A stretch of 64,000 bases of DNA from JAKZVK01 sp965261065 (lineage in GTDB: Bacteria; Acidobacteriota; Terriglobia; Bryobacterales; UBA6623), in the NCBI GenBank assembly GCA_965261065.1, contig OZ253444.1:8556001-8620000 (forward strand). The letters are read 5' to 3'. The translations under genes and the position numbers were made by a program. The notes under the pieces were generated by a model, which had not been told where the DNA came from, made no database searches, and was given only the letters and a program-made list of their open reading frames with translations. Positions 41,825 through 50,553 of this stretch are shown here, in pieces (within the stretch, counting starts at the first letter, position 1; every line of letters starts with the position of its first letter).

Positions 41825-42811
41825 CTAGTTCCCGCCGGACGCGCGCGGCAACGGAACCTGGCGGTCGGGCTTGGGCTTGACGCGGATCAGGCTCCAGGGG
41901 CGCTGGCGCAGCTCGTCGGTGAGTTGCTCGACGTTCTCGGAGGCGTTGCGGAAGTTTTCGACCGACTCGTTGATGTTGTCCTCATTCGTCGCGACGAGTC
42001 CGCGCACATCCTCCAACAGCTCGCGCGCCTTCTGGAGCGTGAGCTCCAACTCTTCGAGGTCGCGCTTCAGAGGCTCGCGCGCTTCGTCGAGCGTGCGGTT
42101 GAGGTTCAAGATCGTCGTATTAGCGGTCTTCGCGACGACGCGAAAGTCTTCGGAGAGCTGGTCGACGTTCCGCATCGTCGCGTTGAGCTGGTCGGTCACG
42201 TCCACGATGCGCGGCTTCAGATCGGCGACGAGGCTGTTGGTGTTGTCGAGCAGGTCCTCGATTCTTTCCTGATTTTCCTCGTTCGTCAGCTTCTGCAGGT
42301 TGACCAGCAGTATCTCAGCGTCGTCGGTGATGCGGTGGAAGTCGCGCCGCACGTCCTTCATTAGGAGTTGGGCGGTGTCGGCGATCTCGGTGATTTTCTC
42401 GGTGACGTCACCAATCGTGGCGGTTTCCATCGATGGGATCGTCCCCTCGGGCTCGATCCGCGGCGCCTCCACCTCGCCGGGCGTGATCTCGAGGTAGTTC
42501 TGGCCCAGGGCGCTCAATGAAGTGATCTTGGCGACTGACTTGGCGTTCACCGGCACGTCGCCGCGCACCTCCATCAGTACCTCGATACGGGTGGGGTCAT
42601 CCTCCCACGGACGAACGACGGTCACCACGCCCGACTTGAGTCCGCCGAACCGAACCGTGTTGCCCGACTCCAAGCCACCCGCGAAACGGAAATAGGTCTT
42701 GTAGAGAACCTTCTCGCCAGCCACTTGAACGTTGGCCACTGAGATGAACGTCGCCACGAAGATGATCAAGGCGACGATCACAAAGACTCCGACTTTCGCT
42801 TCGTTGCTCAT
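41825..42811 (-). CDS. mlaD: MlaD-like MCE protein
   Basis: 328 residues. One N-terminal helix (VGVFVIVALIIFVATFISVA) anchors an MCE beta-barrel (YKTYFRFAGGLESGNTVRFG, GLKSGVVTVV, SLSALGQNYLEITPG) and a ~180-residue coiled coil. MCE rings carry phospholipid between the membranes; the long coil, absent in E. coli MlaD, may span part of the periplasm. Last gene of the Mla operon, 73 bp after mlaF with a hairpin in between. Ends basic/Pro-rich (KPKPDRQVPLPRASGGN). Confidence 0.88.
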   Translation of the reverse strand: MSNEAKVGVFVIVALIIFVATFISVANVQVAGEKVLYKTYFRFAGGLESGNTVRFGGLKSGVVTVVRPWEDDPTRIEVLMEVRGDVPVNAKSVAKITSLSALGQNYLEITPGEVEAPRIEPEGTIPSMETATIGDVTEKITEIADTAQLLMKDVRRDFHRITDDAEILLVNLQKLTNEENQERIEDLLDNTNSLVADLKPRIVDVTDQLNATMRNVDQLSEDFRVVAKTANTTILNLNRTLDEAREPLKRDLEELELTLQKARELLEDVRGLVATNEDNINESVENFRNASENVEQLTDELRQRPWSLIRVKPKPDRQVPLPRASGGN

Positions 42812-42851
42812 GCTCGCCTGCTGACTGCTTCCTCGACGCGGACGCCTTAGC

Positions 42852-42883
42852 CTGCTTTTCTCGCTACGTGGCGAGAAAAGCAG
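42852..42883 (-). promoter_or_regulatory. Hairpin between mlaF and mlaD
   Basis: Perfect 13-bp arms CTGCTTTTCTCGC and GCGAGAAAAGCAG with a 6-base loop, starting two bases after the mlaF stop. There is no T tail, so partial termination or mRNA protection is more likely than a full terminator. Confidence 0.6.
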
Positions 42884-42884
42884 C

Positions 42885-43721
42885 CTAGCGTTGCGTCAAC
42901 CGCTTCAGATATGCTTCGTGGTCTCCGGTTACTTTATCAGGGATTCGGTCCAAGAACTGCCGGATCCTCGGATTGTCGCTGTTGCGTATGTCCTCGGTGG
43001 TCCCGACGGCCAGGATCTTGCCATGCCGCAGCATGCACATGCGGTCGGCGATCAGAAAGGCGCTGGCCAGTTCATGCGTGACGACGACGATGGTCATCTT
43101 GAACGCGCTCTTGAGATCGAGGATCAGCGAATCGATCTCGGCCGCGATGATCGGGTCGAGGCCCGCCGACGGCTCGTCGAACATCAAGATCTCGGGATCC
43201 ATCGCCACCGCCCGCGCCACCGACGCGCGCTTGCGCATCCCTCCCGAGAGTTGGGCCGGATAAAGCTCCTCGGCGTCGCCCAGGCCCACCTGCTCAAGCT
43301 TCATCCGCGTCATCAAGCGGATCGTGGGCTCGGCCAGCTTGGTGTGCTCGCGAAGCGGCAGCGCCACGTTATCGGCCAGCGTCATCGAGTTGAACAGGGC
43401 CGCGCTCTGGAATGAAACACCCATAATACGCCGGATCTCGTTGAGCTGCTTCTCCGTGCAGGAGGTGATCTCGACGCCCTTGACGAAAATGCGTCCCGAG
43501 GTCGGTCTCTCGAGGCCGATGATGCGCCGCAACAGCGTGCTTTTGCCCGAGCCGCTGCCGCCCATGATCACCATCGTCTCACCGCGGCGGATATCGAGAT
43601 TGACGCCGCTCAGGATGGTCTTCTCGCCGTAGCACACGACCACCTCGCGCACCGAGATGATGGTATCGGCGTCCGGCGGGCCCCCGTTCGTAGCCCGAGT
43701 CTCTTGGGTGTGCTCGCTCAT
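42885..43721 (-). CDS. mlaF: MlaF-like ABC transporter ATPase
   Basis: 278 residues. Walker A GGSGSGKSTLLRRI, Q loop ISFQSAAL-type VSFQSAALFNSM, signature LSGGMRKRASVARAV, Walker B ILMFDEPSAGLDP, H loop VVVTHELASAF. It drives phospholipid transport with MlaE. Overlaps mlaE by four bases (43718-43721), so coupled. The C-terminus lacks the long extension that binds MlaB in E. coli but has a short tail (IPDKVTGDHEAYLKRLTQR). Confidence 0.92.
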   Translation of the reverse strand: MSEHTQETRATNGGPPDADTIISVREVVVCYGEKTILSGVNLDIRRGETMVIMGGSGSGKSTLLRRIIGLERPTSGRIFVKGVEITSCTEKQLNEIRRIMGVSFQSAALFNSMTLADNVALPLREHTKLAEPTIRLMTRMKLEQVGLGDAEELYPAQLSGGMRKRASVARAVAMDPEILMFDEPSAGLDPIIAAEIDSLILDLKSAFKMTIVVVTHELASAFLIADRMCMLRHGKILAVGTTEDIRNSDNPRIRQFLDRIPDKVTGDHEAYLKRLTQR

Positions 43722-44515
43722 CTCCAGAAGAAGTAGAAGAATGCGGTAAACAGCAGATCGGCCAATACCACCAGGAAGATCGACTTCACCACAGCCGAGG
43801 TGGTGGCGCGTCCGACGCCCACCGGCCCGCCACTAACGTTGAAGCCCTCGAAGCAGCCCACGTGGACGATGATCGTGCCGAAGGCGATGCTCTTGATCAG
43901 TCCGCTGACGATGTCGCGCAGAACCAGCACATCGAGCACCCGCCGAACGTACAACGTCAACCCCATGTCGAGCGCGAAGTGGACAAAGATGCCCCCGGCC
44001 AGGATGCCCGCTGTATTGGCCGCGATGGTCAGGCAGGGCAACATCACCATCATGGCGACGTACTTGGGGACTAGTAGGAACTCTACCGGGTCGAGCGCCA
44101 TCGAACGCAACGCGTCAACCTCCTCGGTCACTACCATGGTGCCGATCTCAGCCGAAAACGACGAGCCCGACCGCCCCACCACGACAATCGCGGTGATCAG
44201 CGGCCCCAACTCGCGCGTGATGCTGACCGCGACCAGGTTGATGACGAGTTGCATGGCGCCGAGCCGACGCATCTCGGCGCCGCCCTGCAGCGCCATGATC
44301 AGCCCCGTGCAGGCGGCGATCAGGCAAACCACCGGTAACGCGTTGACACCCACCACCGCCATCTGCCGGACGGTCGTTTGCCAACGAGGCTTGCTGCCGG
44401 TGATAGGATTGGCGCGCCACGACGAAACCACCCCGCGGTAAAACTGGACCGCGAGGCCGCCAACGTACTCGATTCGTTCGATCGTGCCCTTGCCGACGGC
44501 TGCGAAGATGGACAT
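43718..44515 (-). CDS. mlaE: MlaE-like permease
   Basis: 265 residues, five or six helices. Family motif VVTEEVDALRSMALDPVEFL followed by LVPKYVAMMVMLPCLTIAAN, the coupling region to the ATPase. Also ARLGAxx-type start RMAVVGVNALPVVCLIAACT. Inner-membrane core of the lipid transporter. 80 bp after the STAS gene. Confidence 0.9.
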   Translation of the reverse strand: MSIFAAVGKGTIERIEYVGGLAVQFYRGVVSSWRANPITGSKPRWQTTVRQMAVVGVNALPVVCLIAACTGLIMALQGGAEMRRLGAMQLVINLVAVSITRELGPLITAIVVVGRSGSSFSAEIGTMVVTEEVDALRSMALDPVEFLLVPKYVAMMVMLPCLTIAANTAGILAGGIFVHFALDMGLTLYVRRVLDVLVLRDIVSGLIKSIAFGTIIVHVGCFEGFNVSGGPVGVGRATTSAVVKSIFLVVLADLLFTAFFYFFWR

Positions 44516-44595
44516 GGCTCTGCTGAGAACTAGGCCGGCAACTCGGCGAAGTTTTCACTCACGCGGGTTGCGAGGTCGTACGATCCGCCCGCGGC

Positions 44596-44937
44596 CTAGC
44601 CGGCGGCCTCCTCTTCGCTCTCGGCCACCTCGAATACGTTTAGCAACCGGGTCAACTCCAACACGTGGCGGGGACCGTCGTTGAGCCCAACCAGGACGAA
44701 ACGTCCGTTTCTCTTGCGCGCCTCTTGCAAACCCTCCACCCAACTGGCGATCCCCGAGCTATCGATGTAGGGGACGCCGGCCAGGTTGACGATGATCTGC
44801 TCCTGGCCCCTCTTTTGGAACAATTCGAGGACCGTCTGGCGCAACTCCGGTGAGGAATGAAGATCAATGTCTCCGGTGACATAGACGACGGAGCGCGGGC
44901 CTTCGCGTTTGACGTTGAGTTCCATAGGTTCTGCCAC
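44596..44937 (-). CDS. STAS-domain protein (MlaB or anti-anti-sigma type)
   Basis: 113 residues from GTG 44937, next to the upstream stop; ATG 44925 is an alternative. STAS fold: VVYVTGDIDLHSSPELRQTV, IIVNLAGVPYIDSSGIASWV. The conserved D59-S60-S61-G62 keeps the phosphorylatable Ser of RsbV/SpoIIAA proteins. In E. coli the STAS protein MlaB binds and stabilises MlaF; here the gene is directly upstream of mlaE and directly downstream of an RsbW-like kinase, so it may link phosphorylation to lipid transport. It could instead act on a sigma factor elsewhere. Confidence 0.85.
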   Translation of the reverse strand: MAEPMELNVKREGPRSVVYVTGDIDLHSSPELRQTVLELFQKRGQEQIIVNLAGVPYIDSSGIASWVEGLQEARKRNGRFVLVGLNDGPRHVLELTRLLNVFEVAESEEEAAG

Positions 44938-45354
44938 TTAGGGCACGTGCGCCGGGTGCCGCTTCCTCATCCGCACGCAATTCGTCGAGCCGTCCCGCCG
45001 GTATTCAACCTCGTCCATGACTGAGCGAATCAGGTAGACTCCTCGGCCCCCAGCTCGCAGTTCGTCAGGGGGAGGCGTCTCGCGCTCGGCCGGGTCGAAG
45101 GGTTCGCCTTGATCCCTGACCTCCACCTCCACGCCGCCCTCGACCTCCTCGCACCGCAAAGAGATCTTCTGGTCCGGGGCGCCTTTGTAGGAGTGTTTGA
45201 TGACGTTCGATACCGCTTCGTCGACCGCCAGCATGACTTCGTGCGTGGTCTTGGAGTCCAAACCAGCACGAGCACTGAACTCCTCGATGACGCACCGGAT
45301 CAACCGAAGCCAGCGGGTGTCACTGGTGACGACGAGTTCAACGTCGGAGGTCAT
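44938..45354 (-). CDS. RsbW-like ATP-binding kinase (HATPase_c)
   Basis: 138 residues. GHKL fold: N box VMLAVDEAVSNVIKHSYKGA, G1 box VEVRDQGEPFDPAE, G2 box AGGRGVYLIRSVMDEVEYRR. Serine kinase/anti-sigma type. Its stop (44938-44940) touches the GTG of the STAS gene, so the pair is translated together. Usual substrate: the Ser of a partner STAS protein. First gene of the Mla operon. Confidence 0.87.
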   Translation of the reverse strand: MTSDVELVVTSDTRWLRLIRCVIEEFSARAGLDSKTTHEVMLAVDEAVSNVIKHSYKGAPDQKISLRCEEVEGGVEVEVRDQGEPFDPAERETPPPDELRAGGRGVYLIRSVMDEVEYRRDGSTNCVRMRKRHPAHVP

Positions 45355-45686
45355 CCGGCCTTCTGTCAGCGCTCGAAGGGCCGTAAGACCCTTATTTCAA
45401 GGGCATTATAACACGGCGTTTCGGAGCGTTCCGGCGTCGGGCGGTCGCTCAATCGGACCCTCGCGGGCTCATGGTGGAGCAGGCCTGTCCTGGGCTCCTG
45501 TACCCCTAAATCCGCCCACAAGATCCAGGCCGTGACACTGAGACGTCCCCATTTCCTTTACAGCGGCGTGGATGTAATCCGCGGGAGCGTGGACTCCCGT
45601 CCACGCCTCTGTAGCGCGGGTCCCCACATAGAACCCAAGTCGGCTGCAGTCTCACTTACTCGCGCTCTTGTTATCGTACCCAGGTG
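45355..45686. other. Divergent intergenic region
   Basis: 332 bp between the kinase-STAS-Mla operon and rsmB. It contains the palindrome GCGTGGAC-tccc-GTCCACGC (45587-45606). Promoters for both directions should lie here, but no near-consensus box stands out. No gene seen. Confidence 0.4.
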
Positions 45687-46967
45687 ATGGCACTGTCGCC
45701 GGCGCGGAGAGCCGCCTACCGGATACTGAAGCGCGTAGAGACCGGCGGCTACTCGTCCGAGTTGCTGCACACGTCGCCGGAGCTGGCGGAGATGGACCTG
45801 CGCGACCGCGCCCTCGCCACCGAACTCGTACTCGGGAGCTTGCGCTGGCAAGGCGCGCTGGACGACTTGTTGCGGCAGGCCGCCGGGCGGCCGGTCGAGA
45901 AACTCGACCCGGAGGTGCGGATCGCGCTACGGATCGGCGCCTACCAGCTTCGCTACCTGGAGCGGATTCCCGACCGGGCGGCCGTGTCGGAAAGCGTCGA
46001 GTTGGTCAAGCGGGCCCGGAAGCGCTCGGCAATGGGGTTGGTCAACGCCGTGCTGCGGCGGCTTCCCGAGCGGGAGTCCCCGGAGCACGATGGCGGCCGC
46101 GAGCGAGAACTGGCCCACCCGACGTGGCTGGTCGAGCGCTGGCAGCGCAACTACGGGGACGACGCAGCTAACAGGATTCTGCGGTTTAACCAGACGCCAC
46201 CTCCGACCTATCTGCGGCTGAACGTCCGTTTCCCGGTCGGGGAAACACTGGAACGCCTCGCGCGGGAAGGCATCGAGACTGCACCGACCGAGCTGGCCGC
46301 GTGCCGCCGGGTGCTGTCGGGCCGGCCCGCTGCTACCGAATGCTTCCGGGAGGGGAGGGTCCGCATCCAGGACTTGGGGTCGCAGGCGATCGTTCCCCTG
46401 TTGGACTTGGCCCCAGGCAGACGATTCCCGAGGCTGGGATTCCTAGACCTCTGCGCGGCGCCCGGCGGCAAGACCTATCAAGCGCTCGAATCCGCCGGTG
46501 GCGATTTGCGCGCGGTGGCCGCCGACCGGCATCTGCACCGCCTGAGCACGATGCGGCGGCTCGAAACGTGCCCGGTGCCGCTAGTCGTTGTCGACGCTGA
46601 AGCTGAGTTGCCCTTTCGGAGCTCTTTCGATCGTGTACTCGTCGATGCGCCTTGCTCCGGAACCGGGACGCTGGCGCGGAATCCCGAGATCAAGTGGCGG
46701 CTCACGGAGGACGATCTCGCGGATCTCGCCCGTAAGCAACGGCGGATTCTCAGCCGCGGCCTCGACACCCTCGCGAAGGATGGGATTCTCGTGTACTCGA
46801 CTTGCTCTCTGGAACCCGAAGAGAACCGCCAAGTTGTGGAGGCCGTTCTGAGTGAGAGAACCGCTTTCGTTGCAAGTGAGTACTTGGATCGATTGCCCGG
46901 CCGCGAGGAAGGTGACGGGTTCTTTGCTTGCCGGATCACCAGGGAAGCAACTGCTCGACGGTGGTGA
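45687..46967 (+). CDS. rsmB: 16S rRNA m5C967 methyltransferase RsmB
   Basis: 426 residues from ATG 45687 (GTG 45684 overlaps). The NusB-like RNA-binding domain at about 1-130 (RRAAYRILKRVETGGYSSEL, DRALATELVLGSLRWQGALD) is followed by a SAM methyltransferase: LGFLDLCAAPGGKTYQALES (SAM site), VLVDAPCSGTGTLARNPEIK and VYSTCSLEPEENRQVVEAVL, whose two Cys are the product-release and catalytic residues. C-terminus slightly short, ending TREATARRW, next to the dispersed repeat. Confidence 0.94.
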   Translation: MALSPARRAAYRILKRVETGGYSSELLHTSPELAEMDLRDRALATELVLGSLRWQGALDDLLRQAAGRPVEKLDPEVRIALRIGAYQLRYLERIPDRAAVSESVELVKRARKRSAMGLVNAVLRRLPERESPEHDGGRERELAHPTWLVERWQRNYGDDAANRILRFNQTPPPTYLRLNVRFPVGETLERLAREGIETAPTELAACRRVLSGRPAATECFREGRVRIQDLGSQAIVPLLDLAPGRRFPRLGFLDLCAAPGGKTYQALESAGGDLRAVAADRHLHRLSTMRRLETCPVPLVVVDAEAELPFRSSFDRVLVDAPCSGTGTLARNPEIKWRLTEDDLADLARKQRRILSRGLDTLAKDGILVYSTCSLEPEENRQVVEAVLSERTAFVASEYLDRLPGREEGDGFFACRITREATARRW

Positions 46968-47089
46968 TCTGTTTCTTGTTACGCCGGGGAAAGGGCTTGC
47001 CTGTCGAACCGAGCGGATTTACCCGTCACTTGCGTTCCGGGTTCGGTTTCTTGGGTTCGCACGGATTCGCGCCCAGAACTGGGGCGATG
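46959..47089. repeat. Dispersed ~135-bp repeat, copy 2
   Basis: Overlaps the rsmB stop and matches 33218-33354 in ordered blocks (see that entry). The overlap means that the last residues of RsmB come from repeat sequence. Confidence 0.75.
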
Positions 47090-47124
47090 ATCGGGATGCC
47101 ACTGCCGGGCCGTTGCTAGCTCGC

Positions 47125-47862
47125 CTACCCCGAGAGGGTCTTCAAGAACCGGCGCGCCCGCCAGACCCAGGGGCGCTCTTGGCGGCGTAGATAGCGCGGC
47201 AGGCCCATCTGCTTAGTGAGAATCGCTTGCATCATCTCGCGCGCCTTCTTCGCTTCGCCACGTTTCGCCAGGAGCTTGCCCAGGCCGTAGTAGGCACGGG
47301 AGATCGGTGTGTTGGCGAGGATCGATCGGTAGACTTCGACCGCGTTGTCTTCTTCGCCCAGGCCTTCATAGGCGTCGGCCATGGCGAGATTCCCCTTGTG
47401 CAGCTTGTAGGTGGCGTCGGCCGCGGCCAATGCCCGCAAGTCGTCCACCGCGGCGCCGTAGTCGCCGGTCTCGATCGCCGACAGGCCGCGGCCGTACAGG
47501 CAGTCGAGGTCGCCGGGGTCGCGGTCGAGCGCCTCGCCAAACAGCTCGACCGCCTGCTGGTAGTCGCCGTCCTTGCCGCGGATCCACGCAAGCTCGGTCA
47601 GCGCGTCCTGCGTCGGGCTCTCGCTCACCATCTGCTCGAGCCACTGCCGCCGCCGGCGGCGCTCCCAGCGCTCGATCGCCGGCATCTTCCATTGGACCCC
47701 CGGCAGGAACTCGACGAAGAAGTACACTGCCGCGCCGATCGGCCCGAGGAAAACGATCACCCAGAACCAATACGACTCCGGCCGATGGCGGATGAAATGC
47801 ACCACCATCAGGGCCTGGAACACGACCCCGAGAGTCCACGGATTGAGGAACGCCGCCACCAC
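47125..47862 (-). CDS. Membrane TPR protein
   Basis: 245 residues. Two N-terminal helices (LNPWTLGVVFQALMVVHFIR and WFWVIVFLGPIGAAVYFFVE), then a basic linker and four to five TPR units (YQQAVELFGEALDRDPGDLD, DYGAAVDDLRALAAADATYK, EDNAVEVYRSILANTPISRA). Probably a scaffold on the inner face of the membrane. Convergent with rsmB. Confidence 0.72.
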   Translation of the reverse strand: MVAAFLNPWTLGVVFQALMVVHFIRHRPESYWFWVIVFLGPIGAAVYFFVEFLPGVQWKMPAIERWERRRRRQWLEQMVSESPTQDALTELAWIRGKDGDYQQAVELFGEALDRDPGDLDCLYGRGLSAIETGDYGAAVDDLRALAAADATYKLHKGNLAMADAYEGLGEEDNAVEVYRSILANTPISRAYYGLGKLLAKRGEAKKAREMMQAILTKQMGLPRYLRRQERPWVWRARRFLKTLSG

Positions 47863-48079
47863 GAATTCCTAGTTTGCCGCCTCCCCCTAGAGTAGTACGA
47901 TCAGGGAAATGCCTTATGGGCTTGGGTTGAGGGGGCTTCCTTTGGCGGCCTCTTGGCGTCCGTGGCCTCCGCTGGGGTCTGCTATCATGAATCTAAGCAG
48001 CAGAGCAGGCTGGTTCAGACCGCCGGCAACCCACCCCAGGAAGCACTACCGAAGTATAGAACAAGCAGGAGATCTACTT

Positions 48080-48316
48080 ATGGCCAAGGTCTGCGTGGTT
48101 ACCGGCAAGAGACCCATGTCGGGCAATAATGTCTCGCACGCGAACAACAAAACTCGGCGCCGCTTCGAGCCCAACCTGCACGACAAGCGCTTCTGGATCC
48201 CCAGCGAGAAGCGCTGGATCAAGCTGCGCGTGAGTGCCAAGGCAATCAAGATCATCAACAAACGCGGCATCGAAAGCGTCCTGGCCGAAATGCGCAAGGA
48301 CGGCAAGAAGGTCTAG
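48080..48316 (+). CDS. rpmB: Ribosomal protein L28
   Basis: 78 residues: MAKVCVVTGKRPMSGNNVSH, then NKTRRRFEPNLHDKRFW and RVSAKAIKIINKRGIESVLA: full bL28. ATG 48080 with AGGAG nine bases upstream; the open frame back to 47909 is not coding. The zinc-binding Cys pairs of some L28 types are absent apart from Cys5. Confidence 0.96.
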   Translation: MAKVCVVTGKRPMSGNNVSHANNKTRRRFEPNLHDKRFWIPSEKRWIKLRVSAKAIKIINKRGIESVLAEMRKDGKKV

Positions 48317-48408
48317 GTAGCGTCCCGCACCGTTTCGCGTTCTCCGTCCGCCAGACCCTGGCTCTTGGATCATCGGGGTACGGGTCTAGGAAAACGTTTG
48401 TGCGCAGG

Positions 48409-49026
48409 TCAAGCGTCGCCTGCCGGCTTCACCGCCACGATGGTCTTCACTACGTCCAAGTACAGGTTCCGCACCTCGCGCAACGCAAAACCTGCCGTCT
48501 CGATATTGCCCACGGTATCGCGGATCAACTCCGGCCCCAGCCGGCGGCTGACCGGGTTCATCATGTGCAGCATCAGGTTGAACGGAAACCAACGGCTGCC
48601 GGTGTGCTCGAACATGCGCAGTTCGCCTCCAGGCTTCAGCACGCAGTGCAGTTCGCGCAGCCCCTGCACCGGGTCGGGCACGGAGCAAAAGGTGCAGGAC
48701 GTGAACACCTGATCGAACGTGTTATCGGCCAACGCCATCTCCTGCGCATCCATTTCCAGCAACTCGATCTTGCCGTCGTATTCCCGGGCGCGGGGACGGG
48801 CCTTCTCGAGCATCCCGGCGCTGATGTCGAGCCCGGTCACGTCCTGTTCGGTTGGAAAGAACTCCAAGTCGAGACCCGTACCCACGGCCAGAAAAAGCAC
48901 CCTGCCGCGCATCGGTGCGTAGAAAGCCCGCTTGTAGCCCGCCCAGCGCTTGTGGGGCCCGCGGGAGTTGATGAAGTCGTAGCCCTTCGAGGCGGTGTCC
49001 CACTTGCGGCGCGCTACTCGGTCCAT
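48409..49026 (-). CDS. Class I SAM-dependent methyltransferase
   Basis: 205 residues from ATG 49026; longer frames upstream are shadows of the next gene. Motif I VLFLAVGTGLDLEFFP, motif II VTGLDISAGMLEKA, then LLEMDAQEMALADNTFDQVF and LRELHCVLKPGGELRMFEHT: UbiE/PmtA-like pattern. PmtA-like proteins methylate phosphatidylethanolamine; small-molecule or quinone substrates are equally possible. Overlaps the upstream membrane-protein gene by 13 bp. Confidence 0.82.
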   Translation of the reverse strand: MDRVARRKWDTASKGYDFINSRGPHKRWAGYKRAFYAPMRGRVLFLAVGTGLDLEFFPTEQDVTGLDISAGMLEKARPRAREYDGKIELLEMDAQEMALADNTFDQVFTSCTFCSVPDPVQGLRELHCVLKPGGELRMFEHTGSRWFPFNLMLHMMNPVSRRLGPELIRDTVGNIETAGFALREVRNLYLDVVKTIVAVKPAGDA

Positions 49027-49397
49027 TGCTGCACCTCTCTCGTCAACAGCGCATTCGCCGTGTAGGTGAACCCCAAGATCGCTACGCCCGCCGCGATGCC
49101 AAGAAGCGTGCCCCCCTGCAGGCTCAGGCGGCTTATCGAGGCCGCCATCGAAACCACCATCCCGGCGGCCATGCCGGTGAGCATCATGGGCAGCATCACC
49201 TCGAAGGCGCCGAAGAAGAAGTGGCAGACCAGTTGAACCGGCACCGCGATCACCATCCCCAACACCATGCCGAGCAACATGGCCGGAATCATCGGCCACG
49301 CTTCCCCGAAGATCGCCGTGCAAGCGACGCCGACGATGCCCCCGAGTAGGGTATTCGAGAGCAAATCGCCAACGATGAAGTAGAGCCGTGTCGCCAT
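49014..49397 (-). CDS. Small polytopic membrane protein
   Basis: 127 residues from ATG 49397 (GTG 49418 possible). Four hydrophobic segments rich in Gly/Met/Ala (GGIVGVACTAIFGEAWPMIP, AMLLGMVLGMVIAVPVQLVC, VMLPMMLTGMAAGMVVSMAA, GTLLGIAAGVAILGFTYTAN). No family recognised. Coupled by overlap to the methyltransferase. Confidence 0.6.
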   Translation of the reverse strand: MATRLYFIVGDLLSNTLLGGIVGVACTAIFGEAWPMIPAMLLGMVLGMVIAVPVQLVCHFFFGAFEVMLPMMLTGMAAGMVVSMAASISRLSLQGGTLLGIAAGVAILGFTYTANALLTREVQQWTE

Positions 49398-49445
49398 GAG
49401 AATCAGAGCCCCGAACACGAGTGAGGGGTCAGGACAGTCCGGCCC

Positions 49446-50531
49446 CTACCGCAACCACGAGTCCAGATGATACGCCACGAACTCATCGTCATGGAGATGA
49501 GGGTAAGCGGCATACACCCGATCGATCTCCGCCATCTGTCCCGGCGACAGCGACTCCTTCGGGTTCAAGCACCAGCGCCCCGCCAGCAAGCCTTGCCGGT
49601 GCAGGATCTCGTTAATGCCCGAAATGCAGCCCGCGAACAAGTGCCGCGGATCGAAGGCCGCCGCGTTCGCGTCCGTTACCTGAGCGGCGAGGGTCAGCAT
49701 GCTCTGAGGGATTGGCAGCTTCTGCTCGACGGTGATCCGCCGGCACTCGTCGAGCTGCGTCACCGCGCGGCGTGTCCAAAAGGCCCAGTGTCCCAGCAAG
49801 CCGCCGACGATGCGCGCGCCGGGGGCGTTCTTGTGCTGTGAGAAGCGAAAGGTCGTCAGCAGGTCGCTGATGATCGTATCGTCGTTGCCGGTGTAGAGAG
49901 CAATCGCCCGCACCCGGCGCGCCTCGATGACGGCGCGAACGACGTCCAGAGTTTGGTAGCGGTTGAACGGGGCAATCTTGATCGCCACCACGTTGTCGAT
50001 CTCGACAAACTTCCGCCAGAACTCATACGGCAGGATGCGCCCGCCGACCGAGGGCTGCAAGTAGAAGCCGAAGACCGGGATCACCTCCGCCACCGCTTCG
50101 GCGTGCTCCAGCAGCTTGGCGACCGAAGCGTCGACGAGCGCCCCCAGGCTGAGCAAGCCGGCGTGGTAACCCTGGTCCACGGCGGTCTCGGCCTCCTTGA
50201 CGGCTTGCTGCGTCGGTCCGCAAATGCCCGCGATCCGAATCATGCGCGGGCCGCGCTTGGACTCCTCGGCGTCGAGTGTCTCGGCGGCCAGCTCGAGCAC
50301 CGGCCGAAACAGGCCGACCTTCGGGTCGCGAATCTCAAACTGCGTGGTGTGAACGCCCACCGCGACGCCCCCCGCGCCGGCGGCGTGATAGTAGCGCGTC
50401 AGCGCGCGCTGCCGCCGCTCATCGAGCTTGCGCTCGCGGGTCAAGGCCAGCGGATGCGCGGGGATCACCACGCCTTCGCGCAGTCGCCGGAGTATGCCTC
50501 GCGGAGGCAGGGGCGCCGTATTCATGCTCAT
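49446..50531 (-). CDS. Dihydrodipicolinate-synthase-family aldolase
   Basis: 361 residues from ATG 50531. TIM barrel of the DapA/NanA superfamily: VVIPAHPLALTRERKLDERR, RYYHAAGAGGVAVGVHTTQF, Schiff-base Lys in DNVVAIKIAPFNRYQTLDVV. It lacks close resemblance to true DapA and is probably a sugar-acid or keto-acid lyase. 22 bp after the epimerase gene, so the two form a small catabolic operon. Confidence 0.82.
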   Translation of the reverse strand: MSMNTAPLPPRGILRRLREGVVIPAHPLALTRERKLDERRQRALTRYYHAAGAGGVAVGVHTTQFEIRDPKVGLFRPVLELAAETLDAEESKRGPRMIRIAGICGPTQQAVKEAETAVDQGYHAGLLSLGALVDASVAKLLEHAEAVAEVIPVFGFYLQPSVGGRILPYEFWRKFVEIDNVVAIKIAPFNRYQTLDVVRAVIEARRVRAIALYTGNDDTIISDLLTTFRFSQHKNAPGARIVGGLLGHWAFWTRRAVTQLDECRRITVEQKLPIPQSMLTLAAQVTDANAAAFDPRHLFAGCISGINEILHRQGLLAGRWCLNPKESLSPGQMAEIDRVYAAYPHLHDDEFVAYHLDSWLR

Positions 50532-50553
50532 CGTTTTCTTGGGATTCGCCGGC

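Noticed and set aside
47909..48079. N-terminal extension of L28
   Set aside because: bL28 starts MAKVCVVTGK; ATG 48080 has a good ribosome site.
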